Shown here: piece by piece, positions 11,217 through 22,248 of the stretch
How positions within the stretch are numbered: position 1 is the first letter of the stretch
Layout: every line of letters begins with the position of its first letter
From: Siphonodentalium dalli
Lineage: Eukaryota > Mollusca > Scaphopoda > Gadilida > Siphonodentaliidae
DNA: 64,000 nucleotides
Assembly: GCA_032622095.1 (NCBI GenBank)
Contig: CP136062.1
Coordinates: 16,809,739-16,873,738, forward strand
Direction: 5' to 3'
The notes under the pieces: model-generated
What the model was told of the DNA's origin: nothing
Databases searched by the model: none
The model's input: only the letters and a program-made list of their open reading frames with translations
Translations under genes and position numbers: made by a program

Positions 11217-11525
11217 ACAGTAATGCTCTAATTAATTGACTTCTTAACCACAGCAGAATTGTGGATAACTTTTCAGAATTTAGTTGGAAATATGGCTTGT
11301 TGCCATTCATCGGAAAGCTCTCGCTAGCCATTTAAAGGGGGACTGTACATTAATTCCAGATATTTATAGGGGGACTTGGGACTAAATCCGGCCATTTAAA
11401 GGGGGACTGTGCACTAAATCCGGCCATTTAAAGGGGGACTGCACTAAATCTGGCCATTTAAAGGGGGACTGTGCACTAAATCGGGCCATTTAAAGGGGGA
11501 CTGTGCACTAAATCCAGCCATTTAA
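11217..11525. repeat. Half pogo-like MITE followed by ~31-bp minisatellite
   Basis: 11217-11330 is the left half of the CAGTAATGC MITE. 11332-11525 has six units of GCCATTTAAAGGGGGACTGT plus GCACTAAATC, ending 36 nt before the acceptor of exon A2. Confidence 0.7.
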
Positions 11526-11561
11526 AGATTCCGATTAAGATTGATATGGTTTATTTTTCAG

Positions 11562-11742
11562 TGAGCCCATTTGCTGGGATTCTGCCACAGAATGCTAAGT
11601 TTCATGAGTTGACTCTGACATACTTCTGGATTTTAACGAATCTCGGGTCGAAGCAAGCTGCAGAGGAAAGTTGTAATGTCCACGAGGGCCGATTAGCTGC
11701 AATTAATGATTCACAACAGCTCGACTTTCTCAACAAAACCAT
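11562..11742 (+). CDS. Exon A2: N-terminal half of CTLD 3 (type III)
   Basis: The acceptor TTTTTCAG precedes 11562 and the donor GTGAGT starts at 11743; 181 nt, phase 1 in, phase 2 out. It reads GILPQNAKFHELTLTYFWIL, then EESCNVHEGRLAAIND. It lacks the N-terminal Cys pair of types I and II; GILPQNAKF stands where CLHPDA would be, and only C1 (ESC) is present, as in short-form CTLDs. The exon end and donor are repeated downstream (11743-12845). Confidence 0.92.
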
Positions 11743-12845
11743 GTGAGTATTAAAAACCATGTGAGTATTAACACGTTCACTGCCGAAAACCAATGGGTAA
11801 TTCCATCCCATATGCCGACTTGGGATTTGATGTTTTGCCGATAGTAGATGATATTTTATGTATGTATGAGTAATGGTTCGACCAATATCGGGTCATATGA
11901 TGCTGAAACATGTTATAAGACTACTACGAGATAACTCGTAGTCGGCACCTGTGACGGAATTTATTAACGTTTCATCCCTGGTGCCAGCTACGAGTTATCT
12001 CGTAGATAACTACAATTACTTTGTCAGTGTCTTAGATGACGAAAAGTGCTATACATGTACAAGCATATCGTATGTAAGACATGGTAAATGAATTTATATA
12101 TGATAATTGGTACAGACTACGTCGAATAAGACGTCAACAACATAATATGTATTTACCTACGAGATAACTCGTAGCTGGCACCAGCGATGACCACTGGTGA
12201 GTTTCATCCCAGGCGCGACTACGAGTTATCTCGTAGGAGCTTTATAACACGTTTTATCTTTCATTTGATCCGGATTTGATCGACAATTCCTTTATATATG
12301 CACAATGTGTCCGGGAATGGTCTAGTTGCACATGTGTCTCATGGTTCAGGGACATACAGAAGAGGTCCTGGTGAATTGGAGTATCCTACCAAGATTGCTA
12401 TCTCGACCCCACCCCCTGCTCACGCTGTGGGAATCATTGTATCTCAAGCCATCGTAATTATACATATAAAATCGATCAATGGGATCATTGGGCATGTATT
12501 GGCACATACACCAACATTGCTTGCGGATTGTGTTATTATTTATGTGGTATGAACAATTCTACGAGTTAACTCGTAGTAGCAGTCCCCATGGAACAGTTTA
12601 CTACGAGTTAACTCGTAGTGGCAGCGAACGTGTTAAAAACCATGTGAGTATTAAAAACCATGTGAGTATTAAAAACTATGTGAGTATTAAAAACCTTCAT
12701 CATGTCTGGCTTTCATTCAACAAAACCATGTGAGTATTAAAAACCTTCATCGGGTCTGGCTCGACTTTTTTAACAAAACCATGTGAGTATTAAAAACCTT
12801 CATCAGGTCCGGCTCGACTTTCATAACAAAACCATGTGAGGTCTG
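11743..12845 (+). repeat. Repeated copies of the exon A2 3' end and 5' splice site
   Basis: The real donor context AAAACCAT|GTGAGTATTAAAA recurs at about 11761, 12644, 12662, 12679 (CTAT), 12731, 12783 and 12835. The later copies include longer exon-like stretches (CTCGACTTTTTTAACAAAAC). The array is interrupted by a TTAA element at 11772-12632. Confidence 0.85.
11772..12632. mobile_element. TTAA-flanked element with six CTACGAGTTAWCTCGTAG palindromes
   Basis: TTAA at 11768-11771 and 12633-12636; inverted ends CACGTTCACTGCCG and GGCAGCGAACGTG. The target is the repeat unit GAGTATTAAAAACC, so both target and insertion are precise. Six 18-bp palindromes (near 11929, 11988, 12159, 12219, 12560, 12600) lie inside near both ends. 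There is no long reading frame; it is probably a non-autonomous piggyBac-like element. Confidence 0.75.
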
Positions 12846-12972
12846 ACTTTGTTCTAGTGATGAGCCGATTGTCAAATAGAGCCTTGCGCCAATTGCCGAT
12901 TATTTGAGATCACAATCGGTCTGACTTCATTGAGTATTGAAAACCTTCGTTGGGTCTGGCTTCATTCAACTA

Positions 12973-13145
12973 CAGTAATGCCCTAATTAATCGACTCAAT
13001 AACCGCAGAAGAATTATGGGTAACTTTTCAGGATTTAGTCGGAAATATGGCTTGTTGCCATTCAATGGAAAGCTCTCGTTCTAAATTCTGAAAGTTACCC
13101 ATAATTCTGCTGTGGTTAAGAAGTCGATTACTTAGGGCATTACTG
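12973..13145. mobile_element. Pogo-like MITE, complete
   Basis: The TA-flanked CAGTAATGCCCTAATTAATC and the inverse GATTACTTAGGGCATTACTG fold as two ~80-bp inverted arms. TA target plus CAGT ends suggests Tc1/mariner/pogo. Confidence 0.7.
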
Positions 13146-13289
13146 TATAACAGTCAAATATTCATATTACCTCATTGTGAATTTGTTAAAAAGAAGCATA
13201 ATAAAAAAAATATTTTGAAAATTTTACCTCAAAGCATTGTATAATAACAGATACTCCAATCCTCACACTGTTTAAATGCTATTGCTTAA

Positions 13290-13732
13290 CCCTTTGAGTG
13301 CCAGGTCCGATTTTTGTATCAACCCACATACCCTGTGCCAATGCATTCTCTTTTATATGCGAGTCGACCATAGGTCGCCTCACATATATACGAGAATGCA
13401 TTGGCCTAACAATTTTTCATCATTTGTTATTATTTTTTACATTTTTCTTTACAATTTTAATATTTTTTTCTTATATTCTTTAACAGACTTATTTTGTAGG
13501 TTTAGTCCCAGGGAATCTTACGTTTTTCATGGGCATAAAAATTATTACTATGAATACTTGGTGATAGTTTTGAGTTGTAACATGCCCCTAATGTTTTGTC
13601 AAGTTTGTTTTTAAATTCGCTATAGCATGCTTAAGCATACCCAAAAAAAAAAAATCTAATATTTTTTTAGGGCCGATTTTACAACAGACCGTATATTAGG
13701 GCCGATGAGATCCGTCCCTGGCACTAAAAGGG
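13290..13732. mobile_element. PB-B MITE, complete
   Basis: TTAA on both sides; ends CCCTTTGAGTGCCAGGTCCG and CCCTGGCACTAAAAGGG. One core palindrome lies at about 13336-13406. Confidence 0.75.
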
Positions 13733-13829
13733 TTAATCTCAGAATCCACTAATTTGAAGATCAATGTAATTTATTTATCGAAGATTTAATTTTTAGTCGA
13801 CGTCCCCAAAGGGTGTGTGTATTTCTGAC

Positions 13830-14181
13830 TAAATCCTGAAAAATTATCCATAATTCTTATTCTACTGTGGTTAAGGAGTCGATTATTCAGGGCATTACTG
13901 TATATATACTCTACTAATACCACTGGGCACCATCCGATGAATGGTATGGATTATTATTGATTGCACTCAGTGAGAGCTTTTCATTGAATGGCCATATTCC
14001 CGACTAAATCCTTGAAAATGACCCATAATTATGTTGTGTTTAAGGAGTCGATTATTTAGGGCATTACTGTATATTTCAGCTTAACTCAAGCCATATTCCC
14101 GACTAAATCCTGAAAAATTACCCATAATTCTTCTGTTGTTTATAAGGAGTTGATTATTAAGGGCATTACTTTATATTTCAG
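13830..14181. repeat. Three half-MITEs plus a duplicated B3 acceptor
   Basis: Three right halves of the pogo-like MITE (ending about 13899, 14070 and 14171) lie in tandem. TATTTCAGCTTAACTCAA, the B3 acceptor with its first exon bases, occurs at 14072-14090 and again at the real junction, period 101 bp. The MITE end GGGCATTACT lies only about 10 nt from the real AG. Confidence 0.8.
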
Positions 14182-14402
14182 CTTAACTCAATATGACATC
14201 ACTACTCTGAGACTTGGCATTGAGTACATCAATGGGATGTGGGTGACATCAAATGAGACGGCGTTGACTTGGTCTAACTGGTATGGAGGATCAGTCCCAT
14301 CTGCGAACCCAGGAGACTGTGTATACGCCAAAGCGAGCGATAACTGGATGTGGAGCATCGATGACTGTCCCACCTCCCACGCTGCTTTATGTCAGTCTTA
14401 CT
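14182..14402 (+). CDS. Exon B3: C-terminal half of CTLD 3 (type III)
   Basis: The acceptor ATATTTCAG precedes 14182 and the donor GTAAGT starts at 14403; 221 nt, phase 2 in, phase 1 out. It reads LRLGIEYINGMWV, LTWSNWYGG, GDCVY (C2), NWMWSIDDC (C3) and AALCQS (C4). This is the most canonical second half in the window apart from B9. W-S-I-D-D-C sits where mannose-type lectins have the WND calcium motif, but the EPN/QPD triplet is absent (SVPSANPGD). It joins EGF1 with a split Phe codon. Confidence 0.94.
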
Positions 14403-14572
14403 GTAAGTACATCGATGACTGTCCCACCTCCCACGTAGCTTTATGTCTCGGTGAGAGCTTTCTGATGAATGGCAACAAGCCATATTTCCGACTAAATCCT
14501 GAAAAGTTACCTATAATTCTGCTGTGGTTACGGAGTTGATTACTTAGGACATTACTGTATATATCGAAATAA
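14403..14572 (+). repeat. Duplicate of B3 exon end, then pogo-like MITE half
   Basis: Straight after the donor hexamer, CATCGATGACTGTCCCACCT plus CCCACGTAGCTTTATGT repeats the last ~40 nt of exon B3 with one premature TAG. 14450-14572 is a right half of the CAGTAATG MITE. Confidence 0.85.
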
Positions 14573-14677
14573 CTGTGGTACATTTGTGATACAAACATGC
14601 GAGGAAATGCGATTGAACAGACCTGTTTCCTGATTCAAATTTCCCGAATAATTACTCTAACTGTAGTTTAATGATAA

Positions 14678-15656
<979 letters not shown>

Positions 15657-15869
15657 CAGTAATGCCCTAAATAATCAACTCCTTAACCACAGCAGAAATA
15701 TGGTTAACATTTCAGGACTTAGTTGGAAATATGGCTTATTGTCATTCATCGGAAAGCTCTTAATGAGAGCTTTCAGATGAATCGCAACAAGTCATATTTC
15801 TGACTAAATCCTGAAAAGTTACCCATAATTCTACTGTGGTTAAGGAGTCGATTATTTAGGGCATTACTC
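15657..15869. mobile_element. Pogo-like MITE, complete
   Basis: CAGTAATGCCCTAAATAATC and the inverse ATTATTTAGGGCATTACT, with TA at the left edge. Two inverted arms meet at the TTAATGAGAGC centre. Confidence 0.7.
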
Positions 15870-16016
15870 TACCCATCAGTCACACAATCTAACCAAGCCG
15901 CTGTTGTGATGAGAAACTCAACAATCCACTGGCGAGTTGCAAACTCATATCGATTTGTTGACAGCGAAGTCACAGTAAATATTAGATCACAGAGTTCCCG
16001 TGATTATTATTCGTAA

Positions 16017-16385
16017 TCCTTCCATGACCGGAGCTTTCTCAATTGTTGCGAAAATCCTGTGCCAGTGCATTCTCTTATATATAGGGTGCAACACATATAT
16101 AAGAGAATGCATTTACCTCACAATATTCACCCTGATCTTATAAGCCAGTTCATTCTCTTATATATGCGAGGCACCCTATGGATAACTCGCATATATTAGA
16201 GAATGCATTGGCACAGCATCTTTAATGCTGAACCAGCGCAGCTCCCGTCATAAAGGGATGACAATCTGAGGCTTTATATAAAGTTTTAACCCACAGGGAG
16301 CCTCATACAGATGGAAGCATAAACTACAAAGTGTTGTCTGTTGTAGTCTGTGTGGGGCTCTCTATGGGTATCCTTAAAGGGTTAA
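16017..16385. mobile_element. PB-C (16017-16258) and PB-D (16286-16385) elements side by side
   Basis: PB-C: CCTTCCATGACCGGAGCTTT to GCAGCTCCCGTCATAAAGGG, with two shortened core palindromes. PB-D: TTAA then CCCACAGGGAGCCTCATACA to GGGGCTCTCTATGGG. Confidence 0.65.
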
Positions 16386-16446
16386 TCCTCACATTAACTA
16401 CAATCCATAAATTTTTCCATATGATTTCCTCTCCATGTTGAGCTGC

Positions 16447-16565
16447 AGTAATGCCCACTGAGAGCTTTCTGATGAATGGCAACAAGCCATATTTCCAACT
16501 AAATCCTGAAAAATTACCCACATTCTGCTGTGGTTAAGGAATCGATTATTTGGAGCATTATTGCA
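16447..16565. mobile_element. Pogo-like MITE, partly deleted
   Basis: AGTAATGCC joins directly to CACTGAGAGCTTTCTGATGA; the right end GATTATTTGGAGCATTATTG lies about 30 nt before the A3 acceptor. Confidence 0.6.
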
Positions 16566-16593
16566 CAGTGTCTTACATTTCTTCTGTCTGCAG

Positions 16594-16771
16594 TCGCGGG
16601 TGATACAGCTTGTTTACATCCTGATGGTCGATTCGACGCTGAGACACACACGTGCTATTGGCTCGTATATCAGGACAAGACGGCGGCCGATGGTAACGCT
16701 GAATGTGAACAGTACGGCGGACAGCTGGCGACAATATATAACGAGACCAATAACTTCATTCTTAATTCAGT
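16594..16771 (+). CDS. Exon A3: N-terminal half of CTLD 4 (type I)
   Basis: The acceptor CTGTCTGCAG precedes 16594 and the donor GTAAGT starts at 16772; 178 nt, phase 1 in, phase 2 out. It reads ACLHPDGRFD, HTCYWLVYQ (N-terminal Cys pair), AECEQYGGQLATIYNET (C1 and the GGQLA motif). It has the same length as A6 in the next unit, supporting the super-repeat. The split Val codon leads into LDDQQLG of B4. Confidence 0.95.
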
Positions 16772-16803
16772 GTAAGTATTACAATATTACATGATCTTTT
16801 TAA

Positions 16804-17208
16804 CCCTTTCAGTGCCAGGGGCCGATGAGCCTAATTTACGATCTGTAAAATCAGCCCTAAAAAAAAAATAAAAAATTATTGAATTTATTTGATGTATGCT
16901 TAAGCATGCTATAGCGAATTTAAAAACAAACCTTAGGGGCATGTTATAACTCAAAACTATCACCTAGTATTCATAGTAATAATTTTGATACCCATGAAAA
17001 ATGTAAGATTCCCTAGCAGTAAACCTACAAAATAAGTCTGTTAAATAATATAAGAAAATATTATTAAAATTGTAAAAAATAATAACAAATGATGAAAAAT
17101 TGTTAGACCAATGCATTCTCTTATATATGGTTGACTCGCATATATAAGAGAATGCATTGGCACAGCGTAATTAGGATGATACAAAAATCGGACCTGGCAC
17201 TGAAAGGG
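16804..17208. mobile_element. PB-B MITE, complete
   Basis: TTAA on both sides; ends CCCTTTCAGTGCCAGGGGCC and CCTGGCACTGAAAGGG; a shortened palindrome lies near 17110-17160. Confidence 0.75.
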
Positions 17209-17261
17209 TTAATGATTATTCCTGTGAATTCACTGCATAGTATGTAGTAGTGCTGTAATCA

Positions 17262-18711
17262 GGGTTCACGCTGCCGCTTGCCAATGGCAAAAATAATTCA
17301 CATTTGGCAAAAAATATTTTCATTCGGCGAAAGTTTTGGCAAGTCACTTTTTAATTTCTCAAGCAATTTGAAATATATTGATCAATCAATACCATTAATT
17401 TTAGGAAACTCTAACAACATAATTATATAAGTGGTGTTTTATAAGGTTTATGGAAAGTTAACACCTCTATTAAGATGCAGTTAATCTCATAGCATTAGTA
17501 CTGATGGAGGGATTACTAATCCTCCTGTGATGTCCCCTTCTGATGGAGAATCCTTTCTACCATTGTATTGTTCGGTTATTGGCTTATTGTTGTATGATAA
17601 ATTGCAATTGAGATGCGAGTATATAGAGGATCTACAACGAGTCCCCAGTTTATAGCGGAATTTACAAAACGAGTCCAGTAAATTAGGTCTGGACCGAGCA
17701 TTTGGCGAGGTCCAGACCTAATTTACTGGACGAGTTTTGTAATTTCCACTATAAACTTGGGACGAGTTGTAGATTCTATTTATTACATGATCCAAAACAT
17801 CTACAAAACATACTTAAATCAACAAATAGGACGCGAAAGTAACATCGGCTTCTATAAGGCATGCGATGACGTTTCACGTAACTATTCGTTGTTTGCCCGC
17901 ATAAAGAAATAGTCCCAGATAAATAAAGACTCTTTGGCGCATTTAATGGCGTATAATTAATGACATAACTTTTCAAGCTCTTCATTCATGATAGTTTGTT
18001 GGAAAAATATAGGAAGCCATAGTATTTTGAGACGTGGCGTACGGAATGTTAACACACGACAAACCGGAAGTCAAAGGTCGCCTGGCACTATTTCCTGTTA
18101 TTAAACGAATGTTTAATATCACAATTTATCACATAATTTGGCCATAAAAGCAGTTTCATAATTATCGGTAATAGACACGTTTAATATCAGCGCGTGCGAT
18201 GACGTCACGGCGTTTTTCAGATAACTTGCGATCGCTGTAGTGTATGATTGTTGTTTTCGATGAATATTTCGCGTTGCTTCGGGTTTATTTGATCATGTGA
18301 TAAAAGGTATCTCACACTCGTCCTATTTTATACGTAATTTATCAACCTCGTCCTCTAAATTCTATTTGAGCCTCGGTAAACCTCGGCTCAAATCGAATTT
18401 AGTGAACTCGGTTGATAAATTCCGTATAAAATAGGAACTCATGTGAGATCCTCTATTTATAGAATGGGTTTATTGAATGGAATAAGGTTAGGATCGTGTA
18501 ATAAAATTAATTATTAACTAACTGTTTTTCTATCGATATCAAAAGTTGTTCAAACCACTATAGTACCGAAACATAAGACTTAAGGTTGCAGAAAATGATA
18601 CTATCAGGGTTAGCAATTGGCAATTGCTAGAATAATTTGGCAAAAAAATATTTTCATTTGGCAATTTTTTTGGCAAAAGTCAATTTGGGTCGGGCGCGGA
18701 CCCTGGCTGTA
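17262..18711. mobile_element. hAT-like element with two large hairpins
   Basis: Ends are CAGGGTTCACGC and GCGCGGACCCTG; flanks GCTGTAAT and GCTGTATA may be a decayed 8-bp target duplication. Two internal palindromes stand out: 17635-17775 (arms around CAAAACGAGTCCAGTAAATT) and 18305-18460 (arms around ATTTTATACGTAATTTATCA). No transposase is present. A deleted, inverted relative is at 52436-52962. Confidence 0.6.
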
Positions 18712-18896
18712 TAATCACACCACTAATCACACCACAGTATACCTTACTGGTATTACCAATTAATTCCATATACTAGTATAGACAGTAACTATTAACCCTT
18801 TCATAACAGGAGCTGTGCTGGTGCATTATTAAAGATCCTGTCAAATTTCCCAGACTTTACCACAATTTTTTAGAATTATCATTTAACCCTTTACCC

Positions 18897-19278
18897 AACA
18901 GAACGGCCCTGTGCCAATGCATTCTCTTATATATGCGAGTCGACCATAGGTCGCCTCGCATATATAAGAGAATGCATTGGCTTAACACATTAAAAATTAT
19001 AAAATTGTTAAAGAATGTAAGAAAAAATGGTAAAAAGTGTTAAAAAAAGATTTATTTTAGGCCAATGCATTCTCTTATATATGCGAGGCGACCTATGGTC
19101 GACTCGCATATATAAGAGAATGCATTGGCACAGGGCATAACTGTAATTATCACAATGTGGTCAAGGAGCCGGTTCCAATGATATCCATATTTGTATGGTT
19201 CTATTGAGACAGACCGAAGATATTTTAGGCTGTTGAAGCTTTATTTGGCCGATTTTGGCCGGTTTGTTGGGTAAAGGG
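18897..19278. mobile_element. PB-A MITE, complete
   Basis: TTAA 18893-18896 and 19279-19282; ends CCCTTTACCCAACAGAACGG and CCGGTTTGTTGGGTAAAGGG. It is nearly identical to 436-827 and 61421-61802. Confidence 0.8.
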
Positions 19279-19501
19279 TTAATCATGGACGGATATGGTT
19301 ACGATAATTAATCTGGAATTTATTAAGTTTCTCATTATCTGAATGTGACCGGCAAATTGATGTTGTACACTCAGGCACCTAATACATGACAGAACCTCAA
19401 ATGTGGTAAACGTTAAGTTTTGAAAATGTCAATCCGGGAGATTTTTGCGGGAGATATTCTCAAATATGTTCATGTTCCAAAAATAATTTTTATGATGAAG
19501 A

Positions 19502-20761
19502 TTAGGCCATACACACTTAATAGTTCGTTTCTCAGGGATCGCCGCGTCCCCCAAAAACCTGCGCCTCCCCCTTATTTATTGGCACCTATAAAATAATAAA
19601 TATATAAATACTTCATGTCCCGAACCGCCCCAGACCGATAACTTCGTCTTGAAACTTTACGCAAACTGCAAATCTATCCGGACTGCAAATCTATCCGGAC
19701 TTTACATTCACAAACAAGGGCGGATAATTCTGACGAACTTCCTGTTTAAAATAATAACAAAATGGCGACTTTGGTGAACATTTGTATCGTGCAGAATGCG
19801 TCGGAAGGCAAATGGACAATTATATCAGACAACAGATCAAAAACTGTTCCTCAAATGGCTGATGATTTCATGTCCACGAAAGACATTGACGATGATTTTG
19901 ACCTGGTTGTTTCAAAAACGATAACGGGGGACTTTGACACAGTTGCAGGAGACATCATGATCATGATCATGTTTTCTGAAGTCACGCAATTTTTCGGACG
20001 ATATTTTCAAATTCGAGTGACCAAAGAAGATGTACCAGAGAATAAATCGGGAGAAGTAGTTGATGTATTCTCGGTGCTGATGACAAGTTGCAAGGAGGTG
20101 GTGTTGCCCAGTAAGACAAATGTGAAAAACAAACGTACATGTAACAAATTGTGCAATTCATTCATTGACTGGTTGAAAACCAAGTGGGCTTCCGAAAGGT
20201 TAGCGTTGACAGTATGGGTCGGCAATGTGTGGCTATTGTATGTAATGCACTCTGGTTTGTGGATCAGCACTATTCCAAACTTCAAGATTTTTATGAAAGT
20301 CTGTGATTAATTAGAAATTAAACCTTTTATTTCATAAATTATTGTTGTGATTTAATATTATCAATTCATGTGTAGTCCAGTGGAACTCCTTCCAATAAAG
20401 CTTGATCTGGCTGGTGGTCACCCTGAGTTACATCAAATTTCACCGATGTAGTTCCCACATCTTCTGCCATGAGTGAATAACTCAAACTGTTTCCTCTATA
20501 CCACTTTATTACAAATCTAGATTATTAAGGGGATATATGATGGTCAGCTTCCCTGCTTCAGTATATAGCCCATATACAGTATTATTCCTCATATCCAGTA
20601 TTATTCCTTAATATGGGACTCCGATAAATATTATATATATAAATACCTGCCTCACCACAAAATTAATTTGAAAAAAATAATAAATATAAATAACTGCCTC
20701 CCTCATCACTTTGGAAAAAAAAATCCCTGAGAAACAAACTATTAAGTTTATATGGCCTTAT
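19502..20761 (+). mobile_element. Inverted-repeat element carrying an intact unknown ORF
   Basis: The left end TTAGGCCATACACACTTAAT plus AGTTCGTTTCTCAGGGAT is the inverse of the right end ATCCCTGAGAAACAAACTAT plus TAAGTTTATATGGCCTTA (about 37 bp). The superfamily is not clear. It holds one complete reading frame, listed separately. Confidence 0.6.
19762..20310 (+). CDS. Unrecognised 182-aa protein inside an inverted-repeat element
   Basis: A complete frame from ATG (preceded by AACAAA, then ATGGCGACTTTGG) to TAA, with no introns needed. It opens MATLVNICIVQNASEGKWTI, has an acidic DIDDDFDL stretch and a hydrophobic C-terminal third (WVGNVWLLYVMHSGLW). It lies within a ~1.26-kb element whose inverted ends flank it, so it is more likely a transposon-borne gene or captured exon than part of the lectin gene. 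I do not recognise the family; it has no visible DDE, HTH or zinc-finger motif. Expression is unproven. Confidence 0.45.
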   Translation: MATLVNICIVQNASEGKWTIISDNRSKTVPQMADDFMSTKDIDDDFDLVVSKTITGDFDTVAGDIMIMIMFSEVTQFFGRYFQIRVTKEDVPENKSGEVVDVFSVLMTSCKEVVLPSKTNVKNKRTCNKLCNSFIDWLKTKWASERLALTVWVGNVWLLYVMHSGLWISTIPNFKIFMKVCD

Positions 20762-20822
20762 ATAGTTTTTATAAGTTTGTTTTCTGTGTTTATTTTATAA
20801 ATATATAGACCTAAATAAAATG

Positions 20823-20938
20823 GTACTGAGAGCTTTCCGATGAATGACAACAAGCCATATTTGCGACTAAATCCTGATAAGTTACACATAATTCTGCTGT
20901 TGTTAAGGAGTTGATTATTTAGGGCAGTAATGTACAAC
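20823..20938. mobile_element. Pogo-like MITE, right half
   Basis: GAGAGCTTTCCGATGAATGA to ATTATTTAGGGCAGTAATGT. Confidence 0.6.
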
Positions 20939-21239
20939 ACTTTAGAATTAACATATAAAAATTGTGGGAAAGCCATATATGACATTTTAAAACATGATTT
21001 TTCATGAAAAAAAAAAGGCATTTACACTTGAAAAGTTGACAAATTTTCTGAGGAACTTGTGTTATTGAACCCACAGATCCTATATTGTATCAAAACGCCA
21101 TATACTACTTTGTTGAAGACAACCGACGATATGTAATGGATTTGGTTTGGTCCACATTCTTGTTTGACACACCTCATCACATTACATAAACATATGTGCA
21201 CCTTTCTGGCTATACAAGTAACGATATCAAATTAACGAA

Positions 21240-21570
21240 CATCGTTATTGACATTTGCATCTTTGTTTTACAGATTGGATGTTCAGCAGCTTACGTAGCT
21301 TAATTTGGTTCTGTCCACATGACATTATTATAGAGAGGTTGCCACACATCATCATTTACATAAATATGTTACTGACACTTGCATCTTTGTTTTACAGATT
21401 GGATGGCCGGCAGCTTGGATAGTTTTTGTTCGATCCACATGACAATATTATAGAGAGGTTGCCACATGTCATCATTTACATAAACATGTGCCTCTTCCTT
21501 GCTATACCAGTAACGTTATCAAATTTACACACATCAATATTGAGTCAATATTGATGACCTTTTTTTACAG
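21240..21570 (+). repeat. Two decayed copies of the exon B4 acceptor and start
   Basis: TTTGTTTTACAGATTGGATG occurs with AG at 21273 and 21397, and the real one (TTTTTTTACAG) at 21570. The exon-like parts read LDVQQLT-stop and LDGRQLG-stop, against LDDQQLGRFW in the real exon. Each copy carries an early TAG. Confidence 0.88.
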
Positions 21571-21797
21571 ATTGGATGACCAGCAGCTTGGACGGTTTTG
21601 GATTGGTACACACGACAAAACCATTGAAGGATTCTGGATGTCCTGGGACAACTCGCGCACTGATTGGACGAATTGGTGGACTGGCAGTGTAAATACTGAA
21701 GCAAATGACTGTGTTACGGCTTCATTGCTCTACCCTATATTACAGTGGGAAGTTAAATCATGTGCTTCATTATTACCATTCCTGTGTCAATCGAAAG
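21571..21797 (+). CDS. Exon B4: C-terminal half of CTLD 4 (type I)
   Basis: The donor GTAACC starts at 21798; 227 nt, phase 2 in, phase 1 out. It reads LGRFWIGTHDKTIEGFWMSW (WIG core), DWTNWWTGS, NDC (C2), VKSC (C3), FLCQSK (C4). With A3 it makes a full six-Cys long-form CTLD. The EPN/WND calcium motifs are absent (EAND precedes C2). Confidence 0.95.
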
Positions 21798-22248
21798 GTA
21801 ACCCTTAAACTTAATAATTCTTCACCGGAAGCTTATATTCTGCTAATGATGAACAGTCTGCCGTCACAGCAGTTTTAGCCAGTCAAAAATAAAAATAGCA
21901 TAAATAAAATTGTAGAGAACCCTGAATCTCATGAATTGCTTACACCATGGAGTCCACTTACAAAGAACAACATGTGCAACTTTAAATCCCACACACAGTC
22001 GTGGCCATGTTATTTTGTTTATATAATCATCGAAGGTGTCGTTGTTGTCAGCGAAAGTTATCGGATTCCACCGAGATCGCGCGGGCGCTTGAATTACTAT
22101 AAATTACAGATTCCCACGTTATCATAACAGCTACGTTTATATCTCCGTGGCTCACGTTTTAGCATAATATGCATATCACAAAATTCCCCGGACTATGTAT
22201 AGGTTATACCAATCAATAATGATCTCTTGGTCCGAATAATCATAGTTA

